Below are positions 1 through 8,878 of a DNA stretch of 64,000 nt, one piece after another (the first letter of the stretch is position 1; every line of letters starts with the position of its first letter). This DNA is from Falsiroseomonas selenitidurans. Lineage in GTDB: Bacteria; Pseudomonadota; Alphaproteobacteria; Acetobacterales; Acetobacteraceae. The notes below the pieces were generated by a model. It did no database searches and was not told the origin of the DNA. It saw nothing but the letters and a program-made list of their open reading frames with translations. Both the position numbers and the translations under genes were made by a program. The stretch lies in NCBI RefSeq assembly GCF_012103215.1, contig NZ_JAAVNE010000012.1:1-64000 (forward strand), in the 5' to 3' direction.

Positions 1-105
1 GACGCGACGCCACTCGGCCATCGGCTATCTCAGCCCCGTGGCATTCGAGCGCTTGGCCGGTTCAGGCTAAACTCGGTGTCCATCGAACCGGCAGCAGGCC
101 AGGCC
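1..105 (+). mobile_element. IS3-family element, 3' end (partial)
   Basis: Frame 2 encodes the last 22 residues of an IS3-type OrfB transposase, including the typical C-terminal motif RRHSAIGYLSP, with the stop at 68-70. The DNA just after the stop (about 71-105) looks like an IS3 terminal region. The rest of the element lies before the window. The exact right end and any target-site duplication cannot be fixed from here. Confidence 0.75.
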
Positions 106-210
106 TTCGAACTGTTCAAGGAAGCGCTTCGAGCAACCAGCGCTGGTTGAAGGGCCCAAATCCGTCGGGCAGCAGGTTCCTTGATCTCGATCCCTTCGCC
201 CAGAGGATCG

Positions 211-420
211 TTAGAGGGTCGCCGATTGGCGACCAAGAAAGTCGCGTACCAGCGCGGCAATCTCGTGATGATGCGTCTCCAGCGCGAAGTGCCCCGCGTC
301 GAGCAGGTGAATTTCGGCGTCCGGGAGGTCCCGCTTGTAAGCGTTGGCGCCGGCGGGAACGAAGGCCGGATCATGGCATCCCCATGCTGCGAGAAGCGGC
401 GGCTGATGCTCGCGGTCGTG
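211..420 (-). pseudogene. alpha/beta-hydrolase C-terminal fragment
   Basis: The minus strand from about 420 to the stop at 211-213 encodes about 69 residues with the end signature of haloalkane-dehalogenase-like alpha/beta hydrolases. [15 protein letters not shown] segment carries the late acid residue and [14 protein letters not shown] carries the catalytic histidine. There is no start and no N-terminal two thirds. The fragment stops abruptly against a plus-strand SulP coding segment near 405-420, which marks a recombination junction. It is not expected to be functional. Confidence 0.65.
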
Positions 421-1530
421 CTGCTCGGCCTCGACCAGGTGGGCGTACGGATCGTGGGCGACATCCCTGCCGGCCTGCCGCCCTTCGCGCTGCCCAGCTT
501 CGATCCGGCGCTATGGATCGAGCTGCTGCCGGCGGCAGTGCTCATCAGCCTGGTGGGGTTCGTGGAATCCGTCTCGGTCGCGCGGACGCTGGCGGCGAAG
601 CGGCGGCAGCGGATCGTGGCGAACCAGGAACTGGTCGGGCTCGGCACGGCGAACATCGCCTCGGCGATCTCGGGCGGCTACCCCGTGACGGGCGGCTTCG
701 CGCGATCGGTGGTGAATTTCGATGCCGGTGCGGCGACACCTCTGGCTGGCGCCGCGACGGCGCTCGGCATCCTGGGCGCCACGCTGTTCCTGACGCCGCT
801 GTTCCGCTACCTGCCGCAGGCGGTGCTGGCGGCGACCATCATCGTCGCCGTGCTGTCGCTGGTGGACCTGGCCGCCATCCGCCGCACCTGGGCGTATTCG
901 AAGGCCGATTTCGCTGCGATGGCCGCGACCATCCTGCTGGTGCTGCTCGTCGGTGTCGAAGCCGGGATCGTCGCGGGCGTCGCGCTTTCGCTACTGCTTT
1001 TCCTCTGGCGCACCAGCACGCCGCACATGGCGATCGTGGGCCAGGTACCTGGCACCGAGCACTTCCGCAATGTCGAGCGGCACGTGGTGATCACGGATCC
1101 GGCGATCCTGTCCCTACGCGTCGACCAGAGCCTTTATTTCGCCAACTCGCGATACCTGGAAGACCGCATCTACGGGGAGGCTGCGGCACGCCCGGCGTTG
1201 CAACACGTCATCCTCATGTGCCCCGCGGTGAACCTGATCGACGCGAGTGCGCTCGAAAGTCTCGAAGCTATCGCGGATCGCCTGCATGCCGCGGGCGTGG
1301 GCTTTCATCCTTCGGAGGTGAAGGGGCCGGTGATGGATGCGCTGAAACGATCGGACTTCTTCGAGCACTTCAAGGGGCGGGTATTTCTCTCGCAGTTCGA
1401 GGCGGTGCAGGCGTTGGGCTGCGGGGCGGAAGCGGGTGGCGCCGTACCGACCGGCGGAATGGGGAAGGCAGCGCAGGAGGTGCGGGTGCACCCCGTCGTG
1501 TCGGGCATCGCCGCCCCCAGAGCAGGTTAG
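373..1530 (+). pseudogene. SulP (SLC26) anion transporter, N-terminally truncated
   Basis: The frame encodes the C-terminal half of a SulP-type anion permease: several hydrophobic helices (for example LLPAAVLISLVGFVESVSVA), then a C-terminal STAS domain (about VVITDPAILSLRVDQSLYFAN to the FEHFKGRVF region). Full SulP proteins have roughly 550 residues and 12-14 helices; here homology starts mid-protein near position 405. The reading frame upstream is only the antisense of the hydrolase fragment, so the long ORF reaching back to 181 is a chimera. The ATG at 373 lies in hydrolase-derived DNA. Any product would lack the N-terminal half of the transport domain. The neighbouring IS3 end suggests an IS-mediated deletion. 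Confidence 0.7.
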
Positions 1531-1720
1531 TTTCCGGTTCCCACCGCTGCTCCAGTCGATTTCCCAACCTCATATCTTCCATGCTCGGACAGCGCCGTGA
1601 ACTTCAGGTTTCCTGGGGTTTCGCCGCGACGGCTTGAGGGTTGGAGAACGCAACGACCCCGGAAATCGCTCTCCGGAGGCGCGAAAGTCTCCCAAGCTTG
1701 GGGGTATGACGATTTGACCC

Positions 1721-2026
1721 TCAAGCATTATAGCGTTGAATTTGGATCGTTTTGTGGGATTGAGGCTTGGGGGCTTTCAGCAAGCTGACCGCCTGGGAAA
1801 GGGTATCCGCGACGCCGTCATCGACCACCGCGACCGTGATGCCCGCCCCGCGGTAGTGTTCCCAGACAGGCAGGATGCGGATGTCGATCCCGGCGAGGCC
1901 GCCATTCTGCCCGGTATTCAGCAGATGCCAGGAGAACGGGAAAAGGGGGTCGTTCGGAACAGGCAGCGACACGAAGCAATCCTTGGACAGCGACGAAATT
2001 CCGCGGGATCGTGGGCACCCCGGCAA
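1721..2026 (-). pseudogene. S8 (subtilisin/proprotein-convertase-like) peptidase N-terminal fragment
   Basis: This minus-strand frame contains NDPLFPFSWHLLNTGQ followed by GAGITVAVVDDGV. That is the canonical start of the catalytic domain in subtilases of the proprotein convertase type, where the Asp of VDDGV belongs to the catalytic triad. The frame then leaves the family and stops about 30 residues later, so the His and Ser regions are missing. The flanking stretches 1531-1720 and 2027-2232 show no other recognisable gene. It is probably a relic, with residues before the NDPLF motif also unlike a signal peptide. Confidence 0.6.
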
Positions 2027-2232
2027 GGCGGGCCTGGCGGTGCGGAACCCACGCTGCCCGCGATTGATCGGGCCAACCTGCCCACATCGCCAACCTTACT
2101 AAAAATTACGAAGTGTCGGGCGAGCCCGCTGGGGCGCCCGACCGGGTTGGTGCTGTGCAGCTTCGCCCGGTCCCAAGGCAAGCACGCCGGCGGCTTGAGC
2201 GCTCAAGTCTTCCGGCCTAGCGTTCCATCATC

Positions 2233-3360
2233 ATGATCGCGGCGCCATGCCACCCCCCTCGACGCGCCTTCCCCTCGGCGGCACGGTGGAAGGAGGCGAT
2301 GTTGGACTTCCTGCGGCTGCCCGCCGCCGAACGCGCCATCGCCAATTCCGCCGCGGACTTCACCGTGCTCGGCGACGACGGGATCCCGGTCTCGTTTCCG
2401 CGCCCGGGCGGCCCGGACCAGAGCTTCATCGGCTCGCTGCGCTCCGGGCTGGGTGGATACGCCGCAACGCGCACGAAGCACATGAAGAGGCCCCTGGAGG
2501 TCGCCATGGCGCTGGCGGTCGCGCGGCTGTCCGGCCTGCTCATCGGCTCGGCCGGCGGGGATGGCATGGCGATGCTGTTCAACCTGCCCTTCAGCACCGT
2601 CCTGCTTCCCGATCTGGCGGCGGATGACATGCTGCGTCACGTCGCATGCGCGTCGCATGCGATCGGCCCGCGCCTGGCGATCCGTGGCCTGAACGACGCG
2701 CAGCACATGCCGATCCTGGCGGCGCTGCGGCACGCCGGTTTCATCCTGATTCCCTGGCGCCAAATCTTCCTCGTGCCGCAGCCGGCAGTCGCGCTGTCGC
2801 GGTCCGGACAGGTGGCCAGGGATCTTCGGCTGCGGCGGAAGCACAAGGACCTAACGGTCGCCACGGACGACGTGCTGGACGACGAGGAACTCGACGCAGC
2901 CGTCGCCATGTACCGGCAACTCTACATCCACAAATATTCCGTGCAGAATCCGGATTTCAGCGCCGGCTTCCTGCGCGCCGCGCTGCGCACCGGGGCGCTG
3001 CGGTTCCTCACGGTCCGCGATCCCTCCGGAACCGTCATCGGCTTCGTCGGCTACTACTGCAACGGCACGACGATGACGACGCCGATGATCGGCTACGCGA
3101 TGGATCGCGCGAGCACCTATCCCATCTACAGGCTGCTGATGCTCGCCCAGCTTCAGCTTGCGGCGGAGGTGGGGCTCGCGCTGAACTGGAGCTCCGGGGT
3201 GCCGGAGTTCAAGGCGCTGCGCGGCGGCGAACCGGCGCTGGAATACATCGCCATCGCGCCCCAGGGCGCCTGGCCGCGCCTGGTGTTCAGCGGCTTCGCC
3301 GCGACCAACCGCTTCGCGTTCACCAGCCCGCTGCTGCGGAAGGTCGTGCAACGGATCTGA
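2233..3360 (+). CDS. GNAT-fold acyltransferase-like protein
   Basis: A 375-residue soluble protein. The second half (about residues 195-345) reads like an acyl-CoA or aminoacyl transferase of the GNAT/FemAB kind: an LRRKHKDL basic segment, DEELDAAVAMYRQLYIHKYS helix, the FLTVRDPSGTVIGFVGYY strand pair and a C-terminal NWSSGVPEFKALRGGEP stretch typical of GNAT proteins that recognise a bound substrate. No signal peptide or membrane segment is seen. The start could also be the ATG at 2299. The gene converges on the GH3 gene, with a hairpin between them, and belongs to the GH3/P450/DevBCA neighbourhood, so it may acylate a pathway intermediate. The substrate is unknown. Confidence 0.6.
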   Translation: MIAAPCHPPRRAFPSAARWKEAMLDFLRLPAAERAIANSAADFTVLGDDGIPVSFPRPGGPDQSFIGSLRSGLGGYAATRTKHMKRPLEVAMALAVARLSGLLIGSAGGDGMAMLFNLPFSTVLLPDLAADDMLRHVACASHAIGPRLAIRGLNDAQHMPILAALRHAGFILIPWRQIFLVPQPAVALSRSGQVARDLRLRRKHKDLTVATDDVLDDEELDAAVAMYRQLYIHKYSVQNPDFSAGFLRAALRTGALRFLTVRDPSGTVIGFVGYYCNGTTMTTPMIGYAMDRASTYPIYRLLMLAQLQLAAEVGLALNWSSGVPEFKALRGGEPALEYIAIAPQGAWPRLVFSGFAATNRFAFTSPLLRKVVQRI

Positions 3361-3365
3361 CCGCG

Positions 3366-3385
3366 CGCCACGCCGTCGCGTGGCG
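3366..3385. terminator. hairpin between convergent genes
   Basis: CGCCACG and CGTGGCG form a 7-bp stem with a 6-nt loop in the 67-bp gap between the stop codons of the convergent GNAT-like and GH3 genes. There is no T-tract, so intrinsic termination is only a possibility. Confidence 0.35.
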
Positions 3386-3427
3386 GTCGCGGCGCCGATG
3401 CGGCCCCGCGGGGTGGCCGCCGCCGGC

Positions 3428-5032
3428 TCAAGCCGGGCCGCGATCCGCGGGCGAGGGTCCGCCCCGGCGCAACGCCTCCGCCAGGCCCGGCCGGGGGTCG
3501 AACAGCGCCGGCTTGATGTCGCCAAGCCGCATGCCTGCGTCGACCAGGACCTCCATGCGTCGCCGCCGGCCGTCGTGCACGCGCTCGGCCTCCACGGGGC
3601 GCAGCTGGCCGAGGTCCCGGCAAAGCCGATAGTGGCGCGAGTCGCGCAGCAGCCGCTCCACGTGCTCCGCCAGCTGCGCGATCGCGGACTCCGCGGCGGG
3701 GCTTTCCACGAACAGCGTGTAGCCCGCGATGCCTGCGGGCTCCGTCGGCGCCAGCAGGGCGAAGTCGTAAGGCAGCGCCGTCTCGGCCAGGGCGCGCGTC
3801 ACCACCTCCGTGGCGAAGACCGGGTCCAGCTTCTCGCCGCGCAAATCTGCGACGCCATCGAGCTTGCCGCGGAAGCGCAGCAGCGGCGCGGCATGCCAGT
3901 GTCCCTCGCACCGGACCGCGTCGCGCAGGTGGTAACGGTGGAAGCCGCCGCCCGTGGTCAGCACGGGCGAATAGTCGCCGCCGGCCCGCAGCTCATGCGC
4001 CAGCAAGGGGGGCGTCGCGGGCCGCGAAAGGTCGATGAACTCGAAGACGTGGCTGGTCACCGCCAGCACGGGCGCCAGGCCGCGCCGGATGGGGACGGAG
4101 ACCACGCCCTCGGTCGCCATCAGCCCCTTGGGTTCGATCGCGATGCCCGGCAGCCGCGCCCGCAACTGGTCGGCAGGGGCGCTGGCCTGGGCGTCGGTCC
4201 AGCAGGACACCATCGCGAGGCGCGGCCAGATGCGCGCGGGCTCGGGCGCGGAAAGCCGCGACAGCACGCGCCGGCGCCCGGGTGGCAGGCCGGCGAGCAG
4301 CCGGTCCCAATGCGCCGCGACGTGGTCCAGCAGCAGGGTCAGGAAGTCCGGGCTCCAGACGGAGATCAGGCCCAGGTCATCGGCCTCGAGCAGCGCGCGG
4401 GCGGTCGCGTCGCGCCAGGCCGCGGGGTCGGTGATCGCGCCCAGGGCGCCGCTCCCCACCAGGCTGAGGCGCGCCGCGAGGCGCGCGACCGGCGAGAGGT
4501 AGCCGGTGTCGTCGTCAAGGCCGATGGGGATGCCGCCCTCCGTCCGCCGCGGCCCGGCATGCAGCGGCGAGATCGAGATGTAGGTCCGCAAGCCGCGCAC
4601 CGCCGGGACGTCGCGCAGGACGCCGGCGATCCAGACCGTCGCGGCGCGCTCGAACTCCGCGCGGAGATCGTTCGTGTAGGGAATGAGCTTGCCGGCCGCC
4701 GTGCTGCCGGAGGTGCGTTCCAGCATCCGCACGCCGCCGGCGGTCAGCACGTCGCGCTCGCCCGCGGCGATGCGCGTGATCAGGTCGCGCAGCTCGTCGT
4801 AGCCGACGACAGGCACGCGGCGGCGATACTCGGCCACGGAGGTGATGCTCTCGAACCGGTGCCGCCGCCCGAGGACGGTGCCGGCGTTGCGCCGGAGCAT
4901 GTGCAGCAGGCGGCCTGCCTGGCTCGCCTCCAGCGCCGCGGCCGCGGCCGCGAAGCGCCGCGTCTCCCGCGTCGCCGCCAGCCGCCAGGCGCCATGGAGA
5001 AGCCGGAGCGTCGCCTCATGTGCCGACGGCAT
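3428..5032 (-). CDS. GH3-family acyl-adenylate amido synthetase-like protein
   Basis: A 534-residue protein with the features of the GH3 auxin-responsive family (adenylate-forming enzymes that join an acyl group to an amino acid or amine). Residues 50-80 carry GRRHRFESITSVAEYRRRVP, the conserved N-terminal block. Residues 105-115 (ERTSGSTAAGK) match the phosphate-binding loop. GLMATEGVVSVP and GGGFHRYHLRDAVRC follow further on and match later conserved blocks. No signal peptide is seen. The ATG at 5032 was chosen because it gives a normal GH3 N-terminus; it overlaps the end of the P450 gene by 17 bp, so the two are probably co-transcribed. In plants GH3 proteins conjugate jasmonate or auxin; bacterial substrates are largely unknown. 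The role in an acyl-conjugate pathway is inferred. Confidence 0.85.
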   Translation of the reverse strand: MPSAHEATLRLLHGAWRLAATRETRRFAAAAAALEASQAGRLLHMLRRNAGTVLGRRHRFESITSVAEYRRRVPVVGYDELRDLITRIAAGERDVLTAGGVRMLERTSGSTAAGKLIPYTNDLRAEFERAATVWIAGVLRDVPAVRGLRTYISISPLHAGPRRTEGGIPIGLDDDTGYLSPVARLAARLSLVGSGALGAITDPAAWRDATARALLEADDLGLISVWSPDFLTLLLDHVAAHWDRLLAGLPPGRRRVLSRLSAPEPARIWPRLAMVSCWTDAQASAPADQLRARLPGIAIEPKGLMATEGVVSVPIRRGLAPVLAVTSHVFEFIDLSRPATPPLLAHELRAGGDYSPVLTTGGGFHRYHLRDAVRCEGHWHAAPLLRFRGKLDGVADLRGEKLDPVFATEVVTRALAETALPYDFALLAPTEPAGIAGYTLFVESPAAESAIAQLAEHVERLLRDSRHYRLCRDLGQLRPVEAERVHDGRRRRMEVLVDAGMRLGDIKPALFDPRPGLAEALRRGGPSPADRGPA

Positions 5033-6443
5033 GGCAGGCCTCCCGCTCGGCCGGGCTGCCGCTGCCCGGACCGGCCAGCACGGACTCCACGCGCAGCATG
5101 ACGCCGCCGCGGGGCACCATGACGCCGCCCCGCCGCATCGCACGCACCGGGCGGTCCGGCAGCGGGGCGAGGTGCAGCGACGTCAGCAGTGTCGCCAGCA
5201 CCGTGCGCATCGCCAGCAGGGCCTGCGCCTGGCCCGGACACTGGCGGTGCCCGCCGCCGAAGGGCAGGTAGCCGGCACGGTCCGGGCCCCGGTCCAGGAA
5301 GCGCTCCGGCCGGAACTCCGCCGGCGCCTCATGGGTGGCGGGGTCGAGATGCACCAGCCAGCCATGCGCCAGCACGCGGGTGCCGGCGGGCAGGCGCCAG
5401 GGACCGAGGTCGAGCGGCTCATGGAGTTCCCGGACCAGCCCGCCCGTCAGCGGCGGGTGGAGCCGCAGGGTCTCGTGGCAGATGGCGACGAGGTCGTCCT
5501 CGCTCCCCCGGGCCAGCCCGGCCACCAGCCGGTCGCGCAGCCCTGGCCGCCGCTGGATGTGGTGCAGCGCCCAGGCGATCGCGGCGGAGGTGGTCTCGTG
5601 GCCCGCCAGCAGCACCGTCATCAGCTGGTCGCGGATGGTGGCGGCGCCGAGCGGCTGCCCATCCGCCTCCCGCGCCGCGAGCAGGCGCGACAGCAGCGAA
5701 CCCGCCGGCGCGCCCCGCGCGCGCGCGGTGCGGATCCGGTCATGCAGCATCGCGTCCACCGCCGCCAGGTCGGACCGGATCCGCCGCACCGCGGGGATGC
5801 GGTCCAGCCGGTCATAGAGGCCGGGGATCAGCACGCCGAAGGTCTTCAGCGGGGACCCCAGGTCGCCGAACATGCTGGTGAGGCGGAGGCGCAGCGCCTC
5901 GTCCGCGGGTGCGCGCCAGGTGCCGAACAGCGCCTCCAGGATGGTGCAGAGCGTGGCGCGGTCCGCCAGGGCCAGGGCCGAGAAGCGGTCGCCGGGCCGC
6001 AGCGCCGACGCGGCCGCCAAGGTCGCGCTGCGCACGACATCCGCCTTGCCGTCGAGCCCCGCGCCCACCAGCCCGGGCATTAGCGCGCGCCGGATGCGCT
6101 GGTGTTCGGCGCCATCGGCCAGGACCAGGGAGCGCGGGCCGAACAGGGGCGCGAGGGCGGCATTGCCCCGCCCGACGCTGAGCGAACGGCTGGGCAGAGA
6201 AAACAGCCGGCGCACCGGCTCCGGCGCCGCCAGCACGACCAGCGGCGGCGTGCCCAGCCCCTGGATGGTGAAGACCGGGCCGTAGCGGCGGCGGCAGGCG
6301 AGCATGAACCGGGCCGGGGCATAGACCTCGAACAGCGTCTGCAAGGCCGGGGGCACGGGCGGGCCGGGGGGCAGCCCGCGGCGAAGCCGGTAGTCGGGAA
6401 TCAAGGCTGCCAAGATGCTCGCCGCCGCCTCTGGAACCGTCAC
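5016..6443 (-). CDS. cytochrome P450
   Basis: A 475-residue heme monooxygenase. The I-helix carries LLAGHETTSAAIAW (oxygen-binding A-G-x-E-T), the K-helix CHETLRLHPP (ExxR), and the heme loop LPFGGGHRQCPGQ places the thiolate ligand at about Cys402. The N-terminus PGPPVPPALQTLF resembles fatty-acid or xenobiotic type bacterial P450s. The frame stays open to an ATG at 6542, but that start would overlap the ribosome binding site of the divergent gene. The GTG at 6443 keeps a 100-bp divergent promoter gap and was preferred, without proof. It is coupled to the GH3 gene and probably hydroxylates the acyl or isoprenoid part of the pathway product. No dedicated redox partner is in the window. Confidence 0.9.
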   Translation of the reverse strand: MTVPEAAASILAALIPDYRLRRGLPPGPPVPPALQTLFEVYAPARFMLACRRRYGPVFTIQGLGTPPLVVLAAPEPVRRLFSLPSRSLSVGRGNAALAPLFGPRSLVLADGAEHQRIRRALMPGLVGAGLDGKADVVRSATLAAASALRPGDRFSALALADRATLCTILEALFGTWRAPADEALRLRLTSMFGDLGSPLKTFGVLIPGLYDRLDRIPAVRRIRSDLAAVDAMLHDRIRTARARGAPAGSLLSRLLAAREADGQPLGAATIRDQLMTVLLAGHETTSAAIAWALHHIQRRPGLRDRLVAGLARGSEDDLVAICHETLRLHPPLTGGLVRELHEPLDLGPWRLPAGTRVLAHGWLVHLDPATHEAPAEFRPERFLDRGPDRAGYLPFGGGHRQCPGQAQALLAMRTVLATLLTSLHLAPLPDRPVRAMRRGGVMVPRGGVMLRVESVLAGPGSGSPAEREACHAVGT

Positions 6444-6543
6444 ACGCGGATCGAGACTAGACCGCACCGGAAGGTTGATACAATCTTCGGGAAAAGATGT
6501 CTGGGCTGCAGGATTGCCACCGAACGACGTGCGGAGGTGCATT
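6444..6543. promoter_or_regulatory. divergent promoter region, P450/GH3 versus exporter operon
   Basis: This 100-bp gap separates the P450 start (minus) from the coiled-coil gene start (plus). It is locally less GC-rich around 6475-6500. It holds a strong ribosome binding site GGAGG at 6533-6537, six bases before a TTG start at 6544. No -35/-10 pair could be assigned with confidence. Confidence 0.4.
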
Positions 6544-6966
6544 TTGGTCGAAAGTGGCGGCGATCCGATCGATCGCTTGGTGGATGTCTGCGAGGCACTG
6601 GCGCGCGGCGACTACCAGGATGCGAATGCGCTGTTCGAGCTGACGGGCGACGAGGCGTCGACCGACCTCGCCCGCCTCGCCGAGGCCTTCGGCATGATGC
6701 TGGTGCAGATCGAGGCGCGGGAGATGCACCTGCAGCAGCTGATCAACGCGCTGCGCGAGACCCAGCGGCAGCTCGAGGATGCGAAGCGCCGGCTGGAGCA
6801 GGAGAATGTCGTGCTGCGGCAGGACGTCTCGCTGATGACGATCGGGATCGACGGCGAGGAGCGGGCGGCCGAGGTGGCAAGGGTGACCGGCACCGCCTAT
6901 TTCACCGCCCTTGCCAGCGCCGCGCGCGGGCTGCGCCGAAACCGACGCGGCCTCGGCCCGGCATGA
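6544..6966 (+). CDS. small coiled-coil protein, probable partner of the MinD-like ATPase
   Basis: A 140-residue soluble protein. Residues 1-60 form a helical domain with GDYQDANALFELTGDE and LAEAFGMMLVQIEAREMHL, a segment that recalls N-terminal modules in front of PAS or kinase/cyclase domains in cyanobacterial signalling proteins. Residues 60-95 (LRETQRQLEDAKRRLEQEN) are a clear heptad coiled coil. The TTG start at 6544 is supported by GGAGG six bases upstream; an in-frame ATG at 6415 would have no such site and would overlap the P450 start. The stop overlaps the next ATG (ATGA), so translation is coupled to the MinD-like gene. Function unknown; a scaffold or localisation role is a guess. 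Confidence 0.6.
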   Translation: MVESGGDPIDRLVDVCEALARGDYQDANALFELTGDEASTDLARLAEAFGMMLVQIEAREMHLQQLINALRETQRQLEDAKRRLEQENVVLRQDVSLMTIGIDGEERAAEVARVTGTAYFTALASAARGLRRNRRGLGPA

Positions 6967-7718
6967 TCGTCTCGACGCATTCCTATCGCGGCGGCACGGG
7001 CAAGTCGAACATCACCGCGAACCTGGCGGCGCTGCTCGCCCGGTCGGGGCGAAGGGTTGGCGTGGTCGATACCGATATCCAGTCCCCCGGCATCCATGTC
7101 CTGTTCCAGCTTGAGCCGCAGGCCATGCGCCACACGCTGAACGACGTGCTGTGGGGACGCTGCGCCATGACCGATGCGGCGCATGACGTCACCGACCGCG
7201 TCGCCGCCCACGGCAAGCTGGCCGAGGGCGGCGCCGTGTTCCTCATCCCGTCCAGCGTCAAGGCCGGCGAGATCACCCGCATCCTGCGGGAGGGGTTCGA
7301 TGTGAACCTGCTGGGGGATGCCTACAACACCGCCCTCGATGCGCTCGGCCTCGACGTGCTGATGATCGACACCCACCCCGGCATGAGCGAGGAGACGCTG
7401 CTGTCCATCGCCGTCTCCGACACGCTGCTGCTGGTGCTGCGGCCGGACAGCCAGGACTACCAGGGCACGGCGGTGACGCTGGAGGTGGCGCGGCGGCTGG
7501 ATGTGCCGAACCTGCTGCTCGTGGTCAACAAATCCTTGTCCAGCCTCGACTTCGCGCTGCTGAAGGACAGGATGGAGCGCACCTACAGCGCACCCGTCGC
7601 CGGCATCCTGCCGTTCAGCGAGGAGATGCTGACCCTCGGCAGCGCCGACCTCTTTGCCCTGACGCACCCGGCCCATGCCTTCGCCGCCGGCCTGCGCGAC
7701 GTGATGTCGCGGCTTTGA
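6963..7718 (+). CDS. MinD/ParA-like P-loop ATPase
   Basis: A 251-residue SIMIBI-class ATPase. The deviant Walker A motif is at residues 8-15 (YRGGTGKS); the usual signature lysine of KGGxGKT is an arginine here. VVDTDIQSPG follows as switch I and VLMIDTHPGMSEETL as switch II/Walker B. MinD and ParA members position membrane or DNA cargo by ATP-driven dimerisation. No C-terminal amphipathic membrane-targeting helix is obvious. It overlaps the upstream coiled-coil gene and the downstream adaptor gene by 4 bp each. This suggests it is a working part of the exporter operon, perhaps placing the exporter at a pole or patch, rather than a chromosome-segregation protein. Confidence 0.8.
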   Translation: MIVSTHSYRGGTGKSNITANLAALLARSGRRVGVVDTDIQSPGIHVLFQLEPQAMRHTLNDVLWGRCAMTDAAHDVTDRVAAHGKLAEGGAVFLIPSSVKAGEITRILREGFDVNLLGDAYNTALDALGLDVLMIDTHPGMSEETLLSIAVSDTLLLVLRPDSQDYQGTAVTLEVARRLDVPNLLLVVNKSLSSLDFALLKDRMERTYSAPVAGILPFSEEMLTLGSADLFALTHPAHAFAAGLRDVMSRL

Positions 7719-8878
7719 GCGAGGCGCGGCAAGGCTGGGGTGGGCGGCGTGCCGCCAGGCTCGGGGCGCTGGGCCTTCTCCTCGCGCTCGGCGCTTGGCT
7801 CGGCTGGACCTTGCTCCGCGGCGAGGACGCGGCCGCGCTGCCGGTCCTCGGGCTGGAGCGCGACGTGCCGATCCTGCTGCGGGCGACCGGATCGGTCGAG
7901 GCGGACCGCCTCGCCCGGATGGGCTTCGACATGCCGGGCACCATCGCGCGGATCGCCGTGCGGGTCGGGGACCGGGTCGAGGCCGGGCAGGAGCTCGCTT
8001 TGCTCGACAACCGGCTGCAGATCGCACGCCTGGACAGCACCCGCGCTGCGCTGGCCGAGGCGGAGCTGCAGGTGCTGGTCCGCCAGGCGTCGGTCGCCGG
8101 GGCGGTCGCCGTCCTTGACCAGCGGCGCCGGACCCAGTCGCGCACCACGGCGCTCCGCCTCGCCGGCCATGCCGCCATGGCGATCGCGGAGGACGCCGAG
8201 CTCGGCGTCGCCACCGCCGAGGCCGAGCTGCGCGGGGCCCGGCATGCGCATGAACTCGCCCGCGCGCAGGTCGAGACGGCGCGGTCGGAGGTGCAGGCGG
8301 CGCGCGTGGTGCTGGACCGGCACACGCTGCGCGCCCCCTTCAGCGGCATCGTCATCGCGCGCCACCAGGAGGTCGGCGAGATCGCCGATGGCCGGAGCCC
8401 GCTGCTGACCCTGGTGGACCCCGACAGCGTGTGGCTGCGCGCCTATGTCGGCGAGGACTTCGCCGGCGGCGTGGAGGAGGGACAGCGAGCGGAGATCGTG
8501 CTGCGCGCCCGCCCTTCGGAACCCCTGCCCGGCCGCGTCGCGCGCATCGACCGGGAGGTCGACCGCGCGACCGAGGATCGCCGCTTCAATCTGGCCTTCG
8601 AAATCATCCCCCCCGCCTTCGTGCTGGGCGAGCCGGCGGAGATCCGGATCGTCACCGGCGTGACGCGGGAAGCCGTGCTGATCCCGGAGCGGCTGATCCG
8701 CAACGTCCGCGATGGCAGCGGCACGGTCTGGGTGCGCGCCGGCGGCACGCTGGCGGAGCGCCGCGTCCAGCTCGGCCGGCGGCATGATGATGGCCGGCGG
8801 GAGCTGCTGGGCGGCCTGGAGCCGGAGGAGGCCGTGCTGGCGGTCCGTCCGCGCGGATGGTTCGGGGCGGGTAGCTGA
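7715..8878 (+). CDS. periplasmic adaptor (HlyD/DevB-type) of a tripartite ABC exporter
   Basis: A 387-residue membrane fusion protein. Residues 13-32 (LGALGLLLALGAWLGWTLL) form a single N-terminal anchor, then a lipoyl half motif (GTIARIAVRVGDRVEAGQEL), a long alpha-helical hairpin (about residues 105-190), the second lipoyl half (APFSGIVIARHQEVGEIADG) and beta-barrel domains. The start is a TTG whose last two bases overlap the upstream stop, indicating translational coupling. Together with the next two genes it forms a DevBCA-like set; in cyanobacteria DevBCA exports heterocyst glycolipids. Export of the product of the nearby GH3/P450 genes is inferred from neighbourhood only. Confidence 0.85.
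   Translation: MSEARQGWGGRRAARLGALGLLLALGAWLGWTLLRGEDAAALPVLGLERDVPILLRATGSVEADRLARMGFDMPGTIARIAVRVGDRVEAGQELALLDNRLQIARLDSTRAALAEAELQVLVRQASVAGAVAVLDQRRRTQSRTTALRLAGHAAMAIAEDAELGVATAEAELRGARHAHELARAQVETARSEVQAARVVLDRHTLRAPFSGIVIARHQEVGEIADGRSPLLTLVDPDSVWLRAYVGEDFAGGVEEGQRAEIVLRARPSEPLPGRVARIDREVDRATEDRRFNLAFEIIPPAFVLGEPAEIRIVTGVTREAVLIPERLIRNVRDGSGTVWVRAGGTLAERRVQLGRRHDDGRRELLGGLEPEEAVLAVRPRGWFGAGS

Noticed and set aside
3380-5101. 573-codon open frame on the plus strand
   Set aside because: It is antisense to the GH3 gene, has Arg/Gln/Gly-rich composition and no family motif; a GC-rich shadow frame.
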